This document shows positions 1 to 9,347 of a stretch of 64,000 bases of DNA, piece by piece. Each line of letters begins with the position of its first letter. Position 1 is the stretch's first letter. The translations under genes were made by a program, and so were the position numbers. The notes under the pieces were generated by a model. It ran no database searches. It worked only from the letters and a program-made list of their open reading frames with translations, and was not told the origin of the DNA. This DNA is from Sphingomonas sp. LT1P40 (GTDB lineage: Bacteria > Pseudomonadota > Alphaproteobacteria > Sphingomonadales > Sphingomonadaceae), in the NCBI RefSeq assembly GCF_036663835.1, contig NZ_JAXOJT010000001.1, forward strand, positions 1,922,001 to 1,986,000, given 5' to 3'.

Positions 1-1
1 C

Positions 2-331
2 GCCCCCGAACGCGACGCCTATCTCGATGAATGGAGCCAGCCCGGCGCGATGACCGCCATGCTCAACTGGTATCGCGCCAGCGCCATCGTCGTCCCCGCG
101 ATGGACGAGACCCCCGACCGCCCCGCTTTTCTCGACGCTCCCTTCCCGCCGCTGCGCATGCCGGTGCTGGTCATCTGGGGCACCGGCGACACCGCGTTGC
201 TCCCCGTCCAGCTGGAAGGGCTCAACGCGCTGGTCCCCGACCTGAAGATCGTCAAAATCGACGCGGGCCATTTCGTCCCGTGGGAAAAGCCCGAGGCGGT
301 GACCACCGCGATCCACGACTGGCTGCCCTAA
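2..331 (+). CDS. alpha/beta hydrolase, C-terminal part (5' end outside window)
   Basis: The open frame runs in from the left edge and ends in TAA. The visible 109 residues match the end of an alpha/beta hydrolase of the epoxide hydrolase/haloalkane dehalogenase type. A cap-like segment (MLNWYRAS) is followed by PVLVIWGTGD, which carries the usual position of the catalytic acid, and by DAGHFVPWEKPEAV, where the His completes the triad. The nucleophile elbow is upstream of the window, so substrate and specificity cannot be read. The next genes lie on the opposite strand and converge on it, so its operon must be to the left. Confidence 0.8.
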   Translation, partial: APERDAYLDEWSQPGAMTAMLNWYRASAIVVPAMDETPDRPAFLDAPFPPLRMPVLVIWGTGDTALLPVQLEGLNALVPDLKIVKIDAGHFVPWEKPEAVTTAIHDWLP

Positions 332-708
332 CGGCTCCGCCGCATCCCCGGCTTCTTCACCACAGCCGTGTCCGCTACCAACCGCGCATAATCCACGCTC
401 TCGACGGCAACCAGCGCGACCCGCGCCTCGCCATCCTGATGCAGGCCCCAGCCGAACTGCTTCACCAGCGGTGACGCCCGCAAACACGCCTGCGGCTTCG
501 CAAAAAACTCGACCCGGCTCTTGTCTCCGCCCCGCGCGACATGCGCCGCGTGCAACAAATCGTCGCTCGTCATCGCATAGGGCTTGTCCAGCAACAGCGC
601 ATATTGCGCCCCCGCCACGCTGTGCGGTTTCTCCGGCACCGTGCCCACGCTTACCGGAGAGTCCGGCGACACCGTGATCAGCGTATCGCGATAATTGGTC
701 GTGTTCAT
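328..708 (-). CDS. DUF6157 family protein
   Basis: This 126-residue protein has the pattern I recall for DUF6157: an N-terminal TTNYRDTLITVSPD-like strand, then KPYAMTSDDLL, CLRASPLVKQFGWG and a basic C-terminus. No catalytic motif is obvious and the family function is unknown to me. I chose the ATG at 708 because it overlaps the TGA of the upstream DUF2332 gene as ATGA and matches the usual family N-terminus; a longer frame reaching 780 would add a low-complexity stretch. The gene converges on the hydrolase at 331 with a 4-base overlap. Confidence 0.75.
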   Translation of the reverse strand: MNTTNYRDTLITVSPDSPVSVGTVPEKPHSVAGAQYALLLDKPYAMTSDDLLHAAHVARGGDKSRVEFFAKPQACLRASPLVKQFGWGLHQDGEARVALVAVESVDYARLVADTAVVKKPGMRRSR

Positions 709-1754
709 ACCAGCCACTCCACCCACGCCCCATGCGCATGCGCCCGCGCCAGCAAGTGCGGCGCGCCATCCCCCGGCCAAAACCGGACGACCAGTTCATG
801 CTGAAACGTCTCACGATTGGCCTCCAGCGCAATCCACGCCAAGGGCCGCTCCGCCATCGCCCGCGCGCCCGCAGCCTCCATCGCCGCCATGATCCGCGCC
901 TGCCCAGCACCCCCGACATATTGCCACACGATCGAGTGCATCAGCACGCGGGTCGTCCCCGCAACCTGCGGCGCGGCCAGTGCCGCCTCGACGAAATCGG
1001 CGGCATCCGCCTCCACCAGATCGGGCGCACGCACCCGCGCCGCCGCCGCCGCAGCCTCCAGTCGCGCAAAGCGCACCCCATGCTCCGGCCACACATAAGC
1101 CTTCAACCGCAGCAACGCCGCCGGATCGGTCAAATCGACCGGCGCAACATCGCACCCCCGCAACGACTCAAAAACCGGCGCACCAGCGGGCGGCGGCGAA
1201 CCGCGCCATTCCGGCGCAATCGTCATCACCGCGTCCTCCGGCCCGACCTCAACCCCGCCCAGTTCGTACCGATAGCGGTCCATCATCAAATTGATGCCCG
1301 CGCTCGATCCGATCTCGATTGCCTCGAACCGCCCCGGCAGCCCCTGCGCGATCAACCACAGCAACGCCGCCGCGTAATTCGCCGACCGCCCCGCCTCGTT
1401 CGTCTGCGGCGGCCCGTCCAGCCACGGCAGCAGTGCGGCATCGTGCCGCGCAATCGCTCCGGCAATCAACGCCTCCGCATCCACCTTCTCACCCGCATAA
1501 AGCGGTGCAAGCGCCGGTTCCGCCCCCGAAAGATGCAACGCATGCAACCCGCCCGTGACACGCAGCGGTAGCGCGTCGGCCATCGGCTTGCCCGGCCATT
1601 CGCGCACCGCCTTCAGGAACACGCCCGGCCCGTCGAGGTTCGCCAGCACCGCCGCCACCACATCCGCCGTGATGGTCGCCCCATTGGCCCGGCAATAGCT
1701 CACCTGATTGGCAAACGCCGCGCGCACGTCCTGCGAAGTCGTCCAGTCCTTCAT
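705..1754 (-). CDS. DUF2332 domain-containing protein
   Basis: A 349-residue protein with the DUF2332 pattern: an N-terminal helical part ([10 protein letters not shown]), the segment [19 protein letters not shown] at about 135-155, and a C-terminal [11 protein letters not shown] followed by the FWPG tail. The [10 protein letters not shown] motif looks like a Rossmann-type nucleotide or SAM-binding loop, but that is inference; the family has no assigned reaction that I know of. The start at 1754 (ATG, protein begins MKDWTTSQ) is preferred over a longer low-complexity extension to 1796. It is the first gene of a two-gene minus-strand unit with the DUF6157 gene and diverges from hisG across about 60 bp. 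Confidence 0.75.
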   Translation of the reverse strand: MKDWTTSQDVRAAFANQVSYCRANGATITADVVAAVLANLDGPGVFLKAVREWPGKPMADALPLRVTGGLHALHLSGAEPALAPLYAGEKVDAEALIAGAIARHDAALLPWLDGPPQTNEAGRSANYAAALLWLIAQGLPGRFEAIEIGSSAGINLMMDRYRYELGGVEVGPEDAVMTIAPEWRGSPPPAGAPVFESLRGCDVAPVDLTDPAALLRLKAYVWPEHGVRFARLEAAAAAARVRAPDLVEADAADFVEAALAAPQVAGTTRVLMHSIVWQYVGGAGQARIMAAMEAAGARAMAERPLAWIALEANRETFQHELVVRFWPGDGAPHLLARAHAHGAWVEWLV

Positions 1755-1813
1755 GCGCCACCTCCTCACCCTTGTTGCGCCAGCGCCACCCCCCAAGTAA
1801 AGGCGCGCAACCT

Positions 1814-2470
1814 ATGAGCGACCCAATCATCCTCGCCGTGCCAAAGGGGCGCATCCTCGAAGAGGCCTTGCCCCTGCTCGCGCATGCGGGAATCATGCCC
1901 GAAACTGCGTTCATCGACCCGGACAGCCGCGCGCTGCGCTTCAGGACCAACCGCCCCGACATCGACTTGATCCGCGTGCGCGCGTTCGACGTCGCCACCT
2001 TCGTCGCCCACGGCGCGGCGCAACTCGGCATCGTTGGCTCCGACGTGCTCGATGAATTCGCCTATTCCGAACTCTACGCGCCCGTGGATCTCGGTATCGG
2101 CGCGTGCCGCCTGTCGGTGGCCGAACCCGCCGAACTCGCCGCGACCGACGATCCGCGCGGCTGGAGCCACGTTCGCGTCGCCACCAAATATCCCGGCCTC
2201 ACCCGCCGCCATTTCGAGGCACGCGGTGTCCAGGCCGAATGCGTCAAGCTGAACGGCGCAATGGAGCTCGCCCCCCTGCTCGGCCTGGCTCCGCGCATCG
2301 TCGATCTCGTTTCTTCGGGCCGCACGCTCAAGGAAAACGGGCTGGTCGAGGTCGAGGTGATCGCGCAAGTCACCAGCCGCCTGATCGCCAACCGCGCCGC
2401 GTTCAAAACGCGGGCTGAAGTCGTGCCGCTGGTCGATGCCTTCCGCCGCGCCGTGGAAGCGAAAGCGTGA
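1814..2470 (+). CDS. hisG: ATP phosphoribosyltransferase, short form
   Basis: HisG catalyses the first step of histidine synthesis, condensing ATP with PRPP. The 218-residue length is that of the short HisG form, which lacks the C-terminal regulatory domain and normally works with the HisRS-like subunit HisZ; no hisZ is in this window. Visible signs are [13 protein letters not shown] at the N-terminus, LGIVGSDVL at about 70-80 and the PRPP-loop-like [13 protein letters not shown] at 164-176. The ATG at 1814 gives the usual N-terminus. The stop overlaps the hisD GTG (GTGA), so the two are translationally coupled. Confidence 0.95.
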   Translation: MSDPIILAVPKGRILEEALPLLAHAGIMPETAFIDPDSRALRFRTNRPDIDLIRVRAFDVATFVAHGAAQLGIVGSDVLDEFAYSELYAPVDLGIGACRLSVAEPAELAATDDPRGWSHVRVATKYPGLTRRHFEARGVQAECVKLNGAMELAPLLGLAPRIVDLVSSGRTLKENGLVEVEVIAQVTSRLIANRAAFKTRAEVVPLVDAFRRAVEAKA

Positions 2471-3759
2471 TCAAGCTCTCCACCTCCGAACCCGGCTTCG
2501 CGCAAGCCTTTCGCGAGCTGGTCGATGCCCGCCGCGAGGCCGATGCCGATGTCGCCCGCGACGTCCGCACCATCGTCGCCTCGGTCCGCGACGAGGGCGA
2601 CGCCGCGCTCAACGCCTTCACCAAGAAATTCGACAAGCACGACCTGAACGACTCCGGCTGGCGCATCGAAAAGGCCGACTGCACCGCCGCACTCGACGCG
2701 CTCGACCCAAATCTCCGCGCCGCGCTGCAACTCGCAGCCGACCGCATCACCGCGTATCATGAGAAGCAGCGCCCCGCCGACAGCGACAGCATCGACGATG
2801 CCGGTGTTCGAACCGGCGCACGCTGGACCGCGGTCGATGCGGCGGGCGTCTACGTGCCCGGCGGCCGCGCCGCCTACCCATCCTCCGTGCTGATGAACGC
2901 GATTCCCGCAAAGGTCGCGGGCGTAGACCGCCTCGTCATGGTCACGCCGACGCCCAACGGTGAGATCAACCCGCTCGTCCTTGCAGCCGCCGAAATCGCG
3001 GGCGTCGATGAAATCTGGCGCGTCGGCGGCGCGCAGGCCATTGCCGCACTCGCCTACGGCACCGGACGCATCGCCGCTGTCGATGTCATTACCGGGCCCG
3101 GCAACGCCTGGGTGGCAGAGGCCAAGCGCCAGCTTTACGGCGTCGTCGGCATCGACATGGTCGCCGGCCCGTCCGAAATCGTCGTCGTCGCGGACGGCAA
3201 GAACGATCCCGAATGGATCGCCGCCGACTTGCTCAGCCAGTCCGAACACGACCCCACCAGCCAGTCGATCCTGCTCACCGACGACGCAATCTTCGCCGGC
3301 AAAGTCGCCGAAGCCGTGGATCGCCAGATCGGCACGCTCTCGACCAAGGCGGTTGCCCGCGAAGCATGGGACGCCAACGGCGCGATCATCATCACCGCCT
3401 CGCTCGACGAAGCGATCCCGCTGGTCAACCGCCTCGCTCCCGAACATCTCGAACTCGCCTGCGACGATCCCGACGCGCTGTTCGCCCGCGTTCGCCACGC
3501 TGGCTCCGTGTTCCTCGGCCGCATGACGCCCGAGGCGATCGGCGACTACGTCGCCGGGCCCAACCACGTCCTCCCCACCGGGCGCCGCGCGCGTTTCGCC
3601 AGCGGGCTGTCCGTCCTCGATTTCATGAAGCGCACCAGCTTCCTCGCCCTCGACGCCGCCGGTCTCGCCGCCATCGGCCCCGCCGCCGTCGCCTTGGCCG
3701 AAGCCGAAGGCCTGCCCGCCCATGCCCGGTCGGTGGCGCTGCGCCTAGGAAGTTCGTGA
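2467..3759 (+). CDS. hisD: histidinol dehydrogenase
   Basis: HisD performs the last two oxidations of histidine synthesis, L-histidinol to L-histidine with NAD+, using one zinc ion. The protein is 430 residues, the normal length. LAPEHLEL at 323-330 places the catalytic pair at Glu326-His327, the same numbers as in E. coli; SQSEHDP near 258-261 supplies zinc ligands, and [11 protein letters not shown] and GPSEIVV are family blocks. The start is GTG, overlapping the hisG stop. Its TGA overlaps the ATG of the following small gene (TGATG), so hisG, hisD and that gene form one transcript. Confidence 0.96.
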   Translation: MIKLSTSEPGFAQAFRELVDARREADADVARDVRTIVASVRDEGDAALNAFTKKFDKHDLNDSGWRIEKADCTAALDALDPNLRAALQLAADRITAYHEKQRPADSDSIDDAGVRTGARWTAVDAAGVYVPGGRAAYPSSVLMNAIPAKVAGVDRLVMVTPTPNGEINPLVLAAAEIAGVDEIWRVGGAQAIAALAYGTGRIAAVDVITGPGNAWVAEAKRQLYGVVGIDMVAGPSEIVVVADGKNDPEWIAADLLSQSEHDPTSQSILLTDDAIFAGKVAEAVDRQIGTLSTKAVAREAWDANGAIIITASLDEAIPLVNRLAPEHLELACDDPDALFARVRHAGSVFLGRMTPEAIGDYVAGPNHVLPTGRRARFASGLSVLDFMKRTSFLALDAAGLAAIGPAAVALAEAEGLPAHARSVALRLGSS

Positions 3760-4139
3760 TGGAAGCGGTAAATTGGTCTCTTGATGACGGTGAGGAACTG
3801 GCGGCACTTTATCCCAAGACCTTCCTGATCGCACCAAGAGAAACCCGTGTCCGGCTAGAGCCTGGCGAGTATGCCAAGGCGATCTTTAGGTTTCCAAGCG
3901 CCCAGCATGAGAATGGTGAGGCAGTTGAGCGGATGTGGCTCATCGTGCATTCCAACGACAACGGTCGATATATCGGTCGCCTAGCAAACGAACCAGCAAG
4001 CAAGCCTGATGATTTACGGCTTGCTCATGGTGCATGGATCGAATTTGAGGCGCGCCACATCATCAATTGGGAAAACGCCAGCGAAGAGAGTCGGGCGGCT
4101 GTCGAGAATCCAGACGCAGATTTCTGGACGGGTGTTTAA
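3759..4139 (+). CDS. DUF2314-like small protein inserted in the his-nusB operon
   Basis: This 126-residue protein resembles the DUF2314/YegJ-type fold: GEYAKAIFRF, then VERMWLIV, GRYIGRLANEP and WIEFEARHIINWE, ending in WTGV. The match is to the pattern ERMWV...G.L.N.P...GD.V.F...II that I associate with DUF2314; relatives occur as free proteins and among polymorphic-toxin immunity proteins. There is no signal peptide or membrane segment. It starts on the ATG that overlaps the hisD stop. Its sequence is clearly richer in A/T than hisD and uses codons such as TTA, AGA and AGG that the neighbours avoid, suggesting recent acquisition. Confidence 0.75.
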   Translation: MEAVNWSLDDGEELAALYPKTFLIAPRETRVRLEPGEYAKAIFRFPSAQHENGEAVERMWLIVHSNDNGRYIGRLANEPASKPDDLRLAHGAWIEFEARHIINWENASEESRAAVENPDADFWTGV

Positions 4140-4194
4140 GGTCCGTTCCGAACACTCGCACCGTCTCGCCATCTGAATTGCCAAAGAGATAAAC

Positions 4195-4653
4195 ATGCCC
4201 AGCAACACTGCCAAAACCCGCTCCAAAGCCCGCGCCGCCGCGCGCCTCGCCGCCGTGCAGGCGCTTTATCAGCAAGAGATGGAGGGCATGCCCCTCGACC
4301 GCCTGTTGATCGAGTTTCACCAGCACCGGCTGGGCGCAACGATCGAGGGTGTTGAATATGCCGATGCCGACGCCGATTTCTTCGACGATATCGTCAAGGG
4401 CGTCGATGCCCGCCGCGGAGAGATCGACGCGCTGATTACCGCCAAGCTCACCGGCTGGACGCTGGAACGCATCGACCGCCCGATGCGCCAGATCCTGCGC
4501 GCCGGCACCTATGAACTACTCGCGCGGAAGGACGTGCCGACGGGTGCTGCGATCAGCGAATATCTCGACGTCACCGACGCATTCTACGACAAGCGCGAAA
4601 AGGGCTTCGTCAACGGCCTGCTCGACGCGATTGCGAAGGATGTTCGGGCCTGA
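4195..4653 (+). CDS. nusB: transcription antitermination factor NusB
   Basis: NusB binds boxA RNA with NusE/S10 and promotes antitermination on rRNA operons. The 152-residue, all-helical protein shows ARLAAVQALYQQEMEG near the N-terminus and the C-terminal blocks PTGAAISEYLDVTDAFYD and KGFVNGLLDAIAKD, which are diagnostic. It begins with a basic, Ala-rich stretch typical of alphaproteobacterial NusB. The start at 4195 leaves 55 bp after the small DUF2314-like gene. hisG-hisD-nusB linkage is a familiar arrangement in this group, so the gene between hisD and nusB looks like the addition. Confidence 0.93.
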   Translation: MPSNTAKTRSKARAAARLAAVQALYQQEMEGMPLDRLLIEFHQHRLGATIEGVEYADADADFFDDIVKGVDARRGEIDALITAKLTGWTLERIDRPMRQILRAGTYELLARKDVPTGAAISEYLDVTDAFYDKREKGFVNGLLDAIAKDVRA

Positions 4654-4837
4654 CGGTCTGTAGCCCTTGTAATGTTGGAACCGATTTGCTCGAATCAGAG
4701 TGCGCCAAACGGCCCGCTCTTTGACATCGAAACGCAAATTGTCGGCGGTTGACGGTCGCATGTGAAAACCGTGCAATGTGTCAATCGCCTCCCTCCAAGA
4801 GACGACAACTTCGTCAAACCAGGCAGGCGCGTTCCAG

Positions 4838-6571
4838 CTATTGTGGCGTGAGATTTTTCACCCGCCCCAGCGTCGCCGGACGCACCACTTCACCCCGCGC
4901 GAACCACGCTTCCAGCGCATCGAGATCGAGCATGCCGCCCGCCACGATCTTGCCGTCCTTGAACACGGTGAAGCCGTCGCCGCCGCTGGTCAGGAAACTG
5001 TTCACCGTCACGCGATAGACCGTCGCTGCATTCAGCGGCTTACCGTCCACCAGCGGCGCGATGATCCGCTGCCCCGCCGGTTTCGACCGGTCATAGCTAT
5101 AGGTCAGACCCGCCGGAAACAGGATCATCGCGCTTGGCTCGCGTGCGAATTGCTGTTCCAGCACCGCCCGAATCTGCGCACCGGTCAGCTCGACCACCTG
5201 CACATTGTTGCCGAACGGCTGCACCACATACAGGTCGCCGAACGTTACGCTGCCATCGGCGGCAGGTTCGATCCCCGTGCGCACGCCGCCCGGGTTCATC
5301 AGCGCCATCTGCGCCCCGTTCGACCGTGTCGCCGCTAGCTGAGAATCGGCCACAAGCAGCCCGATCGTCGTTTCCCTGGTCACGTCCTTGTCCCAGACGA
5401 ACGCCGCCGAAGCCTTGCCCACCACCCGTTTGGCCAGCGGTTCGGCGGCCTTGGCATAGCGAGCGACATGCGCCGCCACCGCCGGATCGGCGGCAAAGGT
5501 CGGGAATGCGGCGACCGGCTTGACCGGCCCCGCCGCGCTGGTCGCGCCGTCGCCCTGCACGATCACCTGTACCGCCCGCTTCGCCGTCACCCGCCTGGTG
5601 GCGGGGTCAAAGGTCAGGTCGATATCGGTCAGCATCGACCCGTTATTACCCGCGCTGGTCAGCAGCACAGGCCTGGCCGGATCGCTCGCGCCATAGTCGC
5701 AGATATAGGCCCGGTGGCTGTGCCCCGACACAACCAGATCAATCGCCGGATCAAGCTTCTGGACGATATCCACGATCGGCCCCGACAGTCCCTCGCACTT
5801 GCCCGGCTGGTCAGTGCGCGCCGGGTAGCCGCCCTCATGCACCAGCATCACGATCGCATCCGCACCCTGCGCCTTCAACGATTTCGCCAGCCGGTTCGCG
5901 GTCTCTGCCTCATCGGCAAAGGTAAAGCCCTTGATCCCGTCCGGGCTGACATAATTGCCGGTCAGCTTGGTCGTAATCCCGATAAAGCCGATCTTCACCG
6001 CCGCCTTGCCGCTGCCGAAGGTCCGCAACGTCGTTCCCGGCAACAGACTGCTGCCATCGGCCCGAACCGTGTTGCCCGCCAGATAGGCATAGGCCGCCCC
6101 CTTGAACGGCTCGAGCTGGCATGGCTTGACCTGAGTCAACTTGGCGCAGCCGCCATTCTGCAACCGTAGCAATTCTTCGGTTCCCCGATCGAATTCATGG
6201 TTCCCCGCCGCGTTGATCTCCAGCCCGGTCATGCTCAGCGCCTTGACCGTCGGCTCATCCAGAAACACCGACGACATAAGCGGACTGGCACTGGTCAAAT
6301 CACCCGCCGCGACGACGACGCTGTGCGCCGCCTTCGCCTTCAGCGACTTCACCGCTGTTGCAAAATAGGCCGCACCACCCGCCGGCACCTTCACCACAGA
6401 CCCATCGGCAATCTGCACGTCGATTGGCCGCCCCGGCGTTTCCAGCGCACCATGAAAATCATTGAACGCAATGATCTTGACCGTCAGCGGCGCGGGCGGA
6501 CCATCAACCCGCTGCTGGGCACAGCCTGCCAGCGCCAGCGCCGCGAGCACCGTCAATCCAATCCGCTTCAT
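4838..6571 (-). CDS. 5'-nucleotidase/metallophosphatase, lipoprotein
   Basis: A 577-residue bifunctional UshA-type nucleotidase that should hydrolyse nucleotides outside the cytoplasm. It starts with a lipoprotein signal (MKRIGLTVLAALALAGCAQQ) whose lipobox LAGC gives Cys16 as the acylated residue. The metallophosphatase part carries FNDFHGALE, AAGDLTSASP, GNHEFDRG and VSGHSHRAY, which supply the di-metal ligands. The C-terminal half is the 5'-nucleotidase substrate-binding domain (MNPGGVRTGI, FGNNVQVVELTG, FLTSGGDGFTVF). The ATG is preceded by AGGAAG. It is transcribed alone on the minus strand downstream of murA. Confidence 0.92.
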   Translation of the reverse strand: MKRIGLTVLAALALAGCAQQRVDGPPAPLTVKIIAFNDFHGALETPGRPIDVQIADGSVVKVPAGGAAYFATAVKSLKAKAAHSVVVAAGDLTSASPLMSSVFLDEPTVKALSMTGLEINAAGNHEFDRGTEELLRLQNGGCAKLTQVKPCQLEPFKGAAYAYLAGNTVRADGSSLLPGTTLRTFGSGKAAVKIGFIGITTKLTGNYVSPDGIKGFTFADEAETANRLAKSLKAQGADAIVMLVHEGGYPARTDQPGKCEGLSGPIVDIVQKLDPAIDLVVSGHSHRAYICDYGASDPARPVLLTSAGNNGSMLTDIDLTFDPATRRVTAKRAVQVIVQGDGATSAAGPVKPVAAFPTFAADPAVAAHVARYAKAAEPLAKRVVGKASAAFVWDKDVTRETTIGLLVADSQLAATRSNGAQMALMNPGGVRTGIEPAADGSVTFGDLYVVQPFGNNVQVVELTGAQIRAVLEQQFAREPSAMILFPAGLTYSYDRSKPAGQRIIAPLVDGKPLNAATVYRVTVNSFLTSGGDGFTVFKDGKIVAGGMLDLDALEAWFARGEVVRPATLGRVKNLTPQ

Positions 6572-6628
6572 TGAAATGCTTCCTGCGATTCGTCTGGCGC
6601 GACGGATAACAGGCCTATGTGACAGCCC

Positions 6629-7912
6629 CTAGCCGTCCCCGACCCGCTCGATATCCGCACCGACGCCCTGCAATTTCTCTTCCAGCCGCTCATACCCGCG
6701 ATCGAGGTGATAAATCCGGCTGACCTGCGTCTCGCCCTCCGCCACCAGCCCGGCCAGGATCAAGCTCATCGAGGCCCGCAAATCGGTCGCCATTACCGGT
6801 GCGCCGACCAGATCGACCGATCCCCGCACCACTGCCGACCGCCCAGAAACGTGGATATCCGCCCCCATCCGCGCCAGTTCCGGCACATGCATGTAGCGAT
6901 TCTCGAAAATCGTCTCGGTCAGCACGCTCGCCCCGTCCGCCTTGCACAGCATCGCCATGAACTGCGCCTGCATGTCGGTGGCAAAGCCCGGATAGGGCGC
7001 GGTCGACAACGTCAGCGGCTTCAGCGGCCCATTGGCGGCAACCCGCACCCCGGTCTTCTCCTCCTCGACCGTCACGCCCGCCTCGACCAGCGCGTCCAGC
7101 GTTGCCCGCATATCGTCGGCGTTGGCCCCGACCAGCTCGACATCGCCCCCAGTGATCGCCGCGGCACAGGCATAGCTGCCCGCCTCGATGCGATCCGGCA
7201 TCACCTTGTGCGTCGTGCCGTGGAGGCGGTCGCGCCCTTCGATCGTCAGCGTCTCGCTGCCGATCCCGTCGATCGACGCGCCCATCGCCACCAGCAAATT
7301 GCACAGATCAACGATCTCCGGCTCACGCGCCGCATTCTCCAGCACGCTCGTTCCCTTGGCTGTCGCCGCCGCCATCAGCGCGTTTTCGGTTGCGCCGACC
7401 GACACGACCGGGAAGCGATAGCGTCCGCCCGCCAGCCGTCCGCCGGGTGCCGTTGCCTTTACATAGCCCGCCGCCAGCTCGATCTCCGCGCCCAGTGCCT
7501 CCAGTGCCTTCAGATGCAGGTCGATCGGTCGATTGCCGATGGCGCAGCCGCCGGGCAGCGAAACCGTCGCCTCCCCCGCCCGTGCCAGCAACGGCCCCAG
7601 CACCAGGATCGACGCCCGCATCTTGCGCACGATGTCATAAGGGGCCACGGTCGAGGTGAGGCGCGATGCGCGCACCGTCAGCACCCGCCCGAAATCATTC
7701 GGGCGCGTGCCCTCGATCGCGGTCGAAGCGCCAAGTTCGTTAAGCAGGTGGCCAAACCCGTCGGCATCGGCCAGCCGCGGCAGATTGCGCAGCGTCAGCG
7801 GCTCGTCGGTCAGCAATGCACACGGCATCAGCGTCAACGCGGCGTTCTTGGCGCCCGAGATTGCGATCTTGCCGGAAAGGCGGTTGCCGCCACGAATGAG
7901 AATACGGTCCAT
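6629..7912 (-). CDS. murA: UDP-N-acetylglucosamine 1-carboxyvinyltransferase
   Basis: MurA transfers enolpyruvate from PEP to UDP-GlcNAc, the first committed step of peptidoglycan synthesis, in the cytosol. The 427-residue protein begins [16 protein letters not shown] and has the invariant [19 protein letters not shown] places the reactive cysteine at about residue 123 (Cys115 of E. coli), so the enzyme should be of the fosfomycin-sensitive type. The C-terminus carries [12 protein letters not shown] and [14 protein letters not shown]. It runs opposite to the Crp/Fnr gene, with about 120 bp between the two starts. Confidence 0.97.
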   Translation of the reverse strand: MDRILIRGGNRLSGKIAISGAKNAALTLMPCALLTDEPLTLRNLPRLADADGFGHLLNELGASTAIEGTRPNDFGRVLTVRASRLTSTVAPYDIVRKMRASILVLGPLLARAGEATVSLPGGCAIGNRPIDLHLKALEALGAEIELAAGYVKATAPGGRLAGGRYRFPVVSVGATENALMAAATAKGTSVLENAAREPEIVDLCNLLVAMGASIDGIGSETLTIEGRDRLHGTTHKVMPDRIEAGSYACAAAITGGDVELVGANADDMRATLDALVEAGVTVEEEKTGVRVAANGPLKPLTLSTAPYPGFATDMQAQFMAMLCKADGASVLTETIFENRYMHVPELARMGADIHVSGRSAVVRGSVDLVGAPVMATDLRASMSLILAGLVAEGETQVSRIYHLDRGYERLEEKLQGVGADIERVGDG

Positions 7913-8036
7913 TTACGGGCTTCTACCGCCTCGCAATCCACACGCAAGCGCGGCAGACTGATTGGCGGCTTGATCGACTTTAATGCACTGATTCCATTGG
8001 ACTGCTTTGCATCAACCATCAGGGGGAAGGTACAGC

Positions 8037-8771
8037 GTGTCAGGGAGTTGTTTCGCGGAGGTTCTCGGCGAGCTTGTAGCGCTTACGCCAGCGGAAACGG
8101 CTGCGCTTCAACGGCTTGAGGATCGTCAGCGCCACATCCGGCGCGGCGCGATCCTGTTGCGGGAGAATGAAGCGGGCGACGAGTTGTTCGTCCTGCGCAA
8201 GGGGCTGATGATGAGCTATGTGCTGCTGGACGACGGCAGCCGACAGATTCTGCGCTTCCTGTTTCCCGGCGATATGCTCGGCATTTCCAGCATGGTTTAC
8301 CGCGAATCGCCCGAAACGCTTTGCGCACTGTCGGATTGCGTGGTCTGCCCGTTCGATCATTCGGCGTTTGGCGAGCTTATCACCGCCCATCCCCGGCTCT
8401 CCGCCCTGATCCTCGTGTTCAGCCAGATCGAACGCGTCGCGCTGACCGACCGTCTCGCCGCGCTCGGCCGCACCTCGGCCAAGACGCGCGTCGCGGCCCT
8501 CCTGCTCGATCTGCGCAACCGGCTCCGTTCGACCGACAAGTCGATCGACAAGGCATTTGCGCTGGGCTTGACTCAGGAGGAGATCGGCGACGCCACCGGC
8601 CTGACCTCGGTCCATGTCAACCGCATGCTCCGCCAGCTTGAGGAAGAGGGCATGATTGCCCGCGAGTCGGGCCGCGTCACGCTGCTTGACGACCGCGCCC
8701 TCGCCCGCGCCGCGAATTACGTGAACCGCTATGAAGGGCTTGACCTGAGCTGGTTGCCCGCAGCGCGATAG
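8037..8771 (+). CDS. Crp/Fnr family transcriptional regulator
   Basis: A 244-residue regulator with an N-terminal cyclic-nucleotide-binding-type beta roll (GDELFVLRKGLMM, FLFPGDMLGI) and a C-terminal winged helix (LTQEEIGDATGLTSVHVNRMLRQLEEEG). It lacks the three clustered N-terminal cysteines of an oxygen-sensing FNR. It does have three cysteines in LCALSDCVVCPF around residue 105, so it is more FixK-like or of unknown ligand. I chose the GTG at 8037 because AGGGGGAAGG sits just upstream at 8021-8030; a TTG at 8007 would extend the protein by ten residues. It stands alone between murA and the dioxygenase gene. Confidence 0.85.
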   Translation: MSGSCFAEVLGELVALTPAETAALQRLEDRQRHIRRGAILLRENEAGDELFVLRKGLMMSYVLLDDGSRQILRFLFPGDMLGISSMVYRESPETLCALSDCVVCPFDHSAFGELITAHPRLSALILVFSQIERVALTDRLAALGRTSAKTRVAALLLDLRNRLRSTDKSIDKAFALGLTQEEIGDATGLTSVHVNRMLRQLEEEGMIARESGRVTLLDDRALARAANYVNRYEGLDLSWLPAAR

Positions 8772-8773
8772 GC

Positions 8774-9331
8774 TTAGCCGCCGCGCAGTCCGGTCCACGC
8801 GACCAGCGCATGCCGAACCCCGCTGGTCACCGGCGTCACCCGATGGATCATCCGCGATGGAAATAATCGCGCGCCACCGCGCGGCAGGGTGCGCGGAACA
8901 CCCATGATCGGCGCAATTTCGAGCGCGCCGCCACGATAGTCCGCAGCGTCAGACAGTTCGACCGACGCCGATATCCGCCGCGCCTCATGCCGGTCGGTGC
9001 CGGCATCCGAATGCCACTGCTGGAAATGCGCGCCGACGCCATAACGAAGGAACTGAATGTCCTCGAAAACCGGATCGACGGTCGTATCCAGCCGCGCCGC
9101 CGCATGCGAAAACAGCGCGTCGAGCCGGTCGTGGATCCAGTCATGGCCAGCGCGCGGCCAGTGGCAGCGTTCGGCCAGTCGTATCGCCGGATCGACATGG
9201 TCGCACGTTCCGCTCCACACCGTGGCAGGCGTCAGCGCATCCTTTTCGGCCAACGACAGCATCGCGTCGCACTCGGCGGACGTAAACGCGTCGGGATAGT
9301 CGAGCCAGGGAATGTTCAAGGCCACACCCAC
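8774..9331 (-). CDS. 2OG-Fe(II) oxygenase, prolyl 4-hydroxylase-like
   Basis: A 185-residue protein with the double-stranded beta-helix signature of Fe(II)/2-oxoglutarate dioxygenases: WHSDAG gives His107 and Asp109, MIHRVTPV gives His163, and Arg173 (SGVRHALVAW) would bind 2-oxoglutarate. The order YRGGALEI then PRGGARLFPS is typical of the prolyl 4-hydroxylase-like branch that includes PKHD-type hydroxylases. The target is unknown. The start is a GTG at 9331, with further GTG/TTG choices a few codons inside, so the exact N-terminus is open. It lies 16 bp downstream of clpS on the same strand, which suggests co-transcription. Confidence 0.82.
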   Translation of the reverse strand: MGVALNIPWLDYPDAFTSAECDAMLSLAEKDALTPATVWSGTCDHVDPAIRLAERCHWPRAGHDWIHDRLDALFSHAAARLDTTVDPVFEDIQFLRYGVGAHFQQWHSDAGTDRHEARRISASVELSDAADYRGGALEIAPIMGVPRTLPRGGARLFPSRMIHRVTPVTSGVRHALVAWTGLRGG

Positions 9332-9347
9332 CCGCCGGTGACCGCGC

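Noticed and set aside
2803..2814. ggtgttcgaacc, resembling a tRNA T-arm
   Set aside because: It is inside the hisD coding sequence at a conserved position and no acceptor or anticodon arms fit around it.
2074..3723. 549-residue open frame on the minus strand opposite hisG-hisD
   Set aside because: It is the antisense of two certain genes, has a Gly/Asp/Val-rich composition typical of high-G+C shadow frames and shows no family motif.
7970..7983. TTGATCGACTTTAA as an FNR/FixK box ahead of the Crp/Fnr gene
   Set aside because: The second half site does not match ATCAA well enough; only half a box is present.
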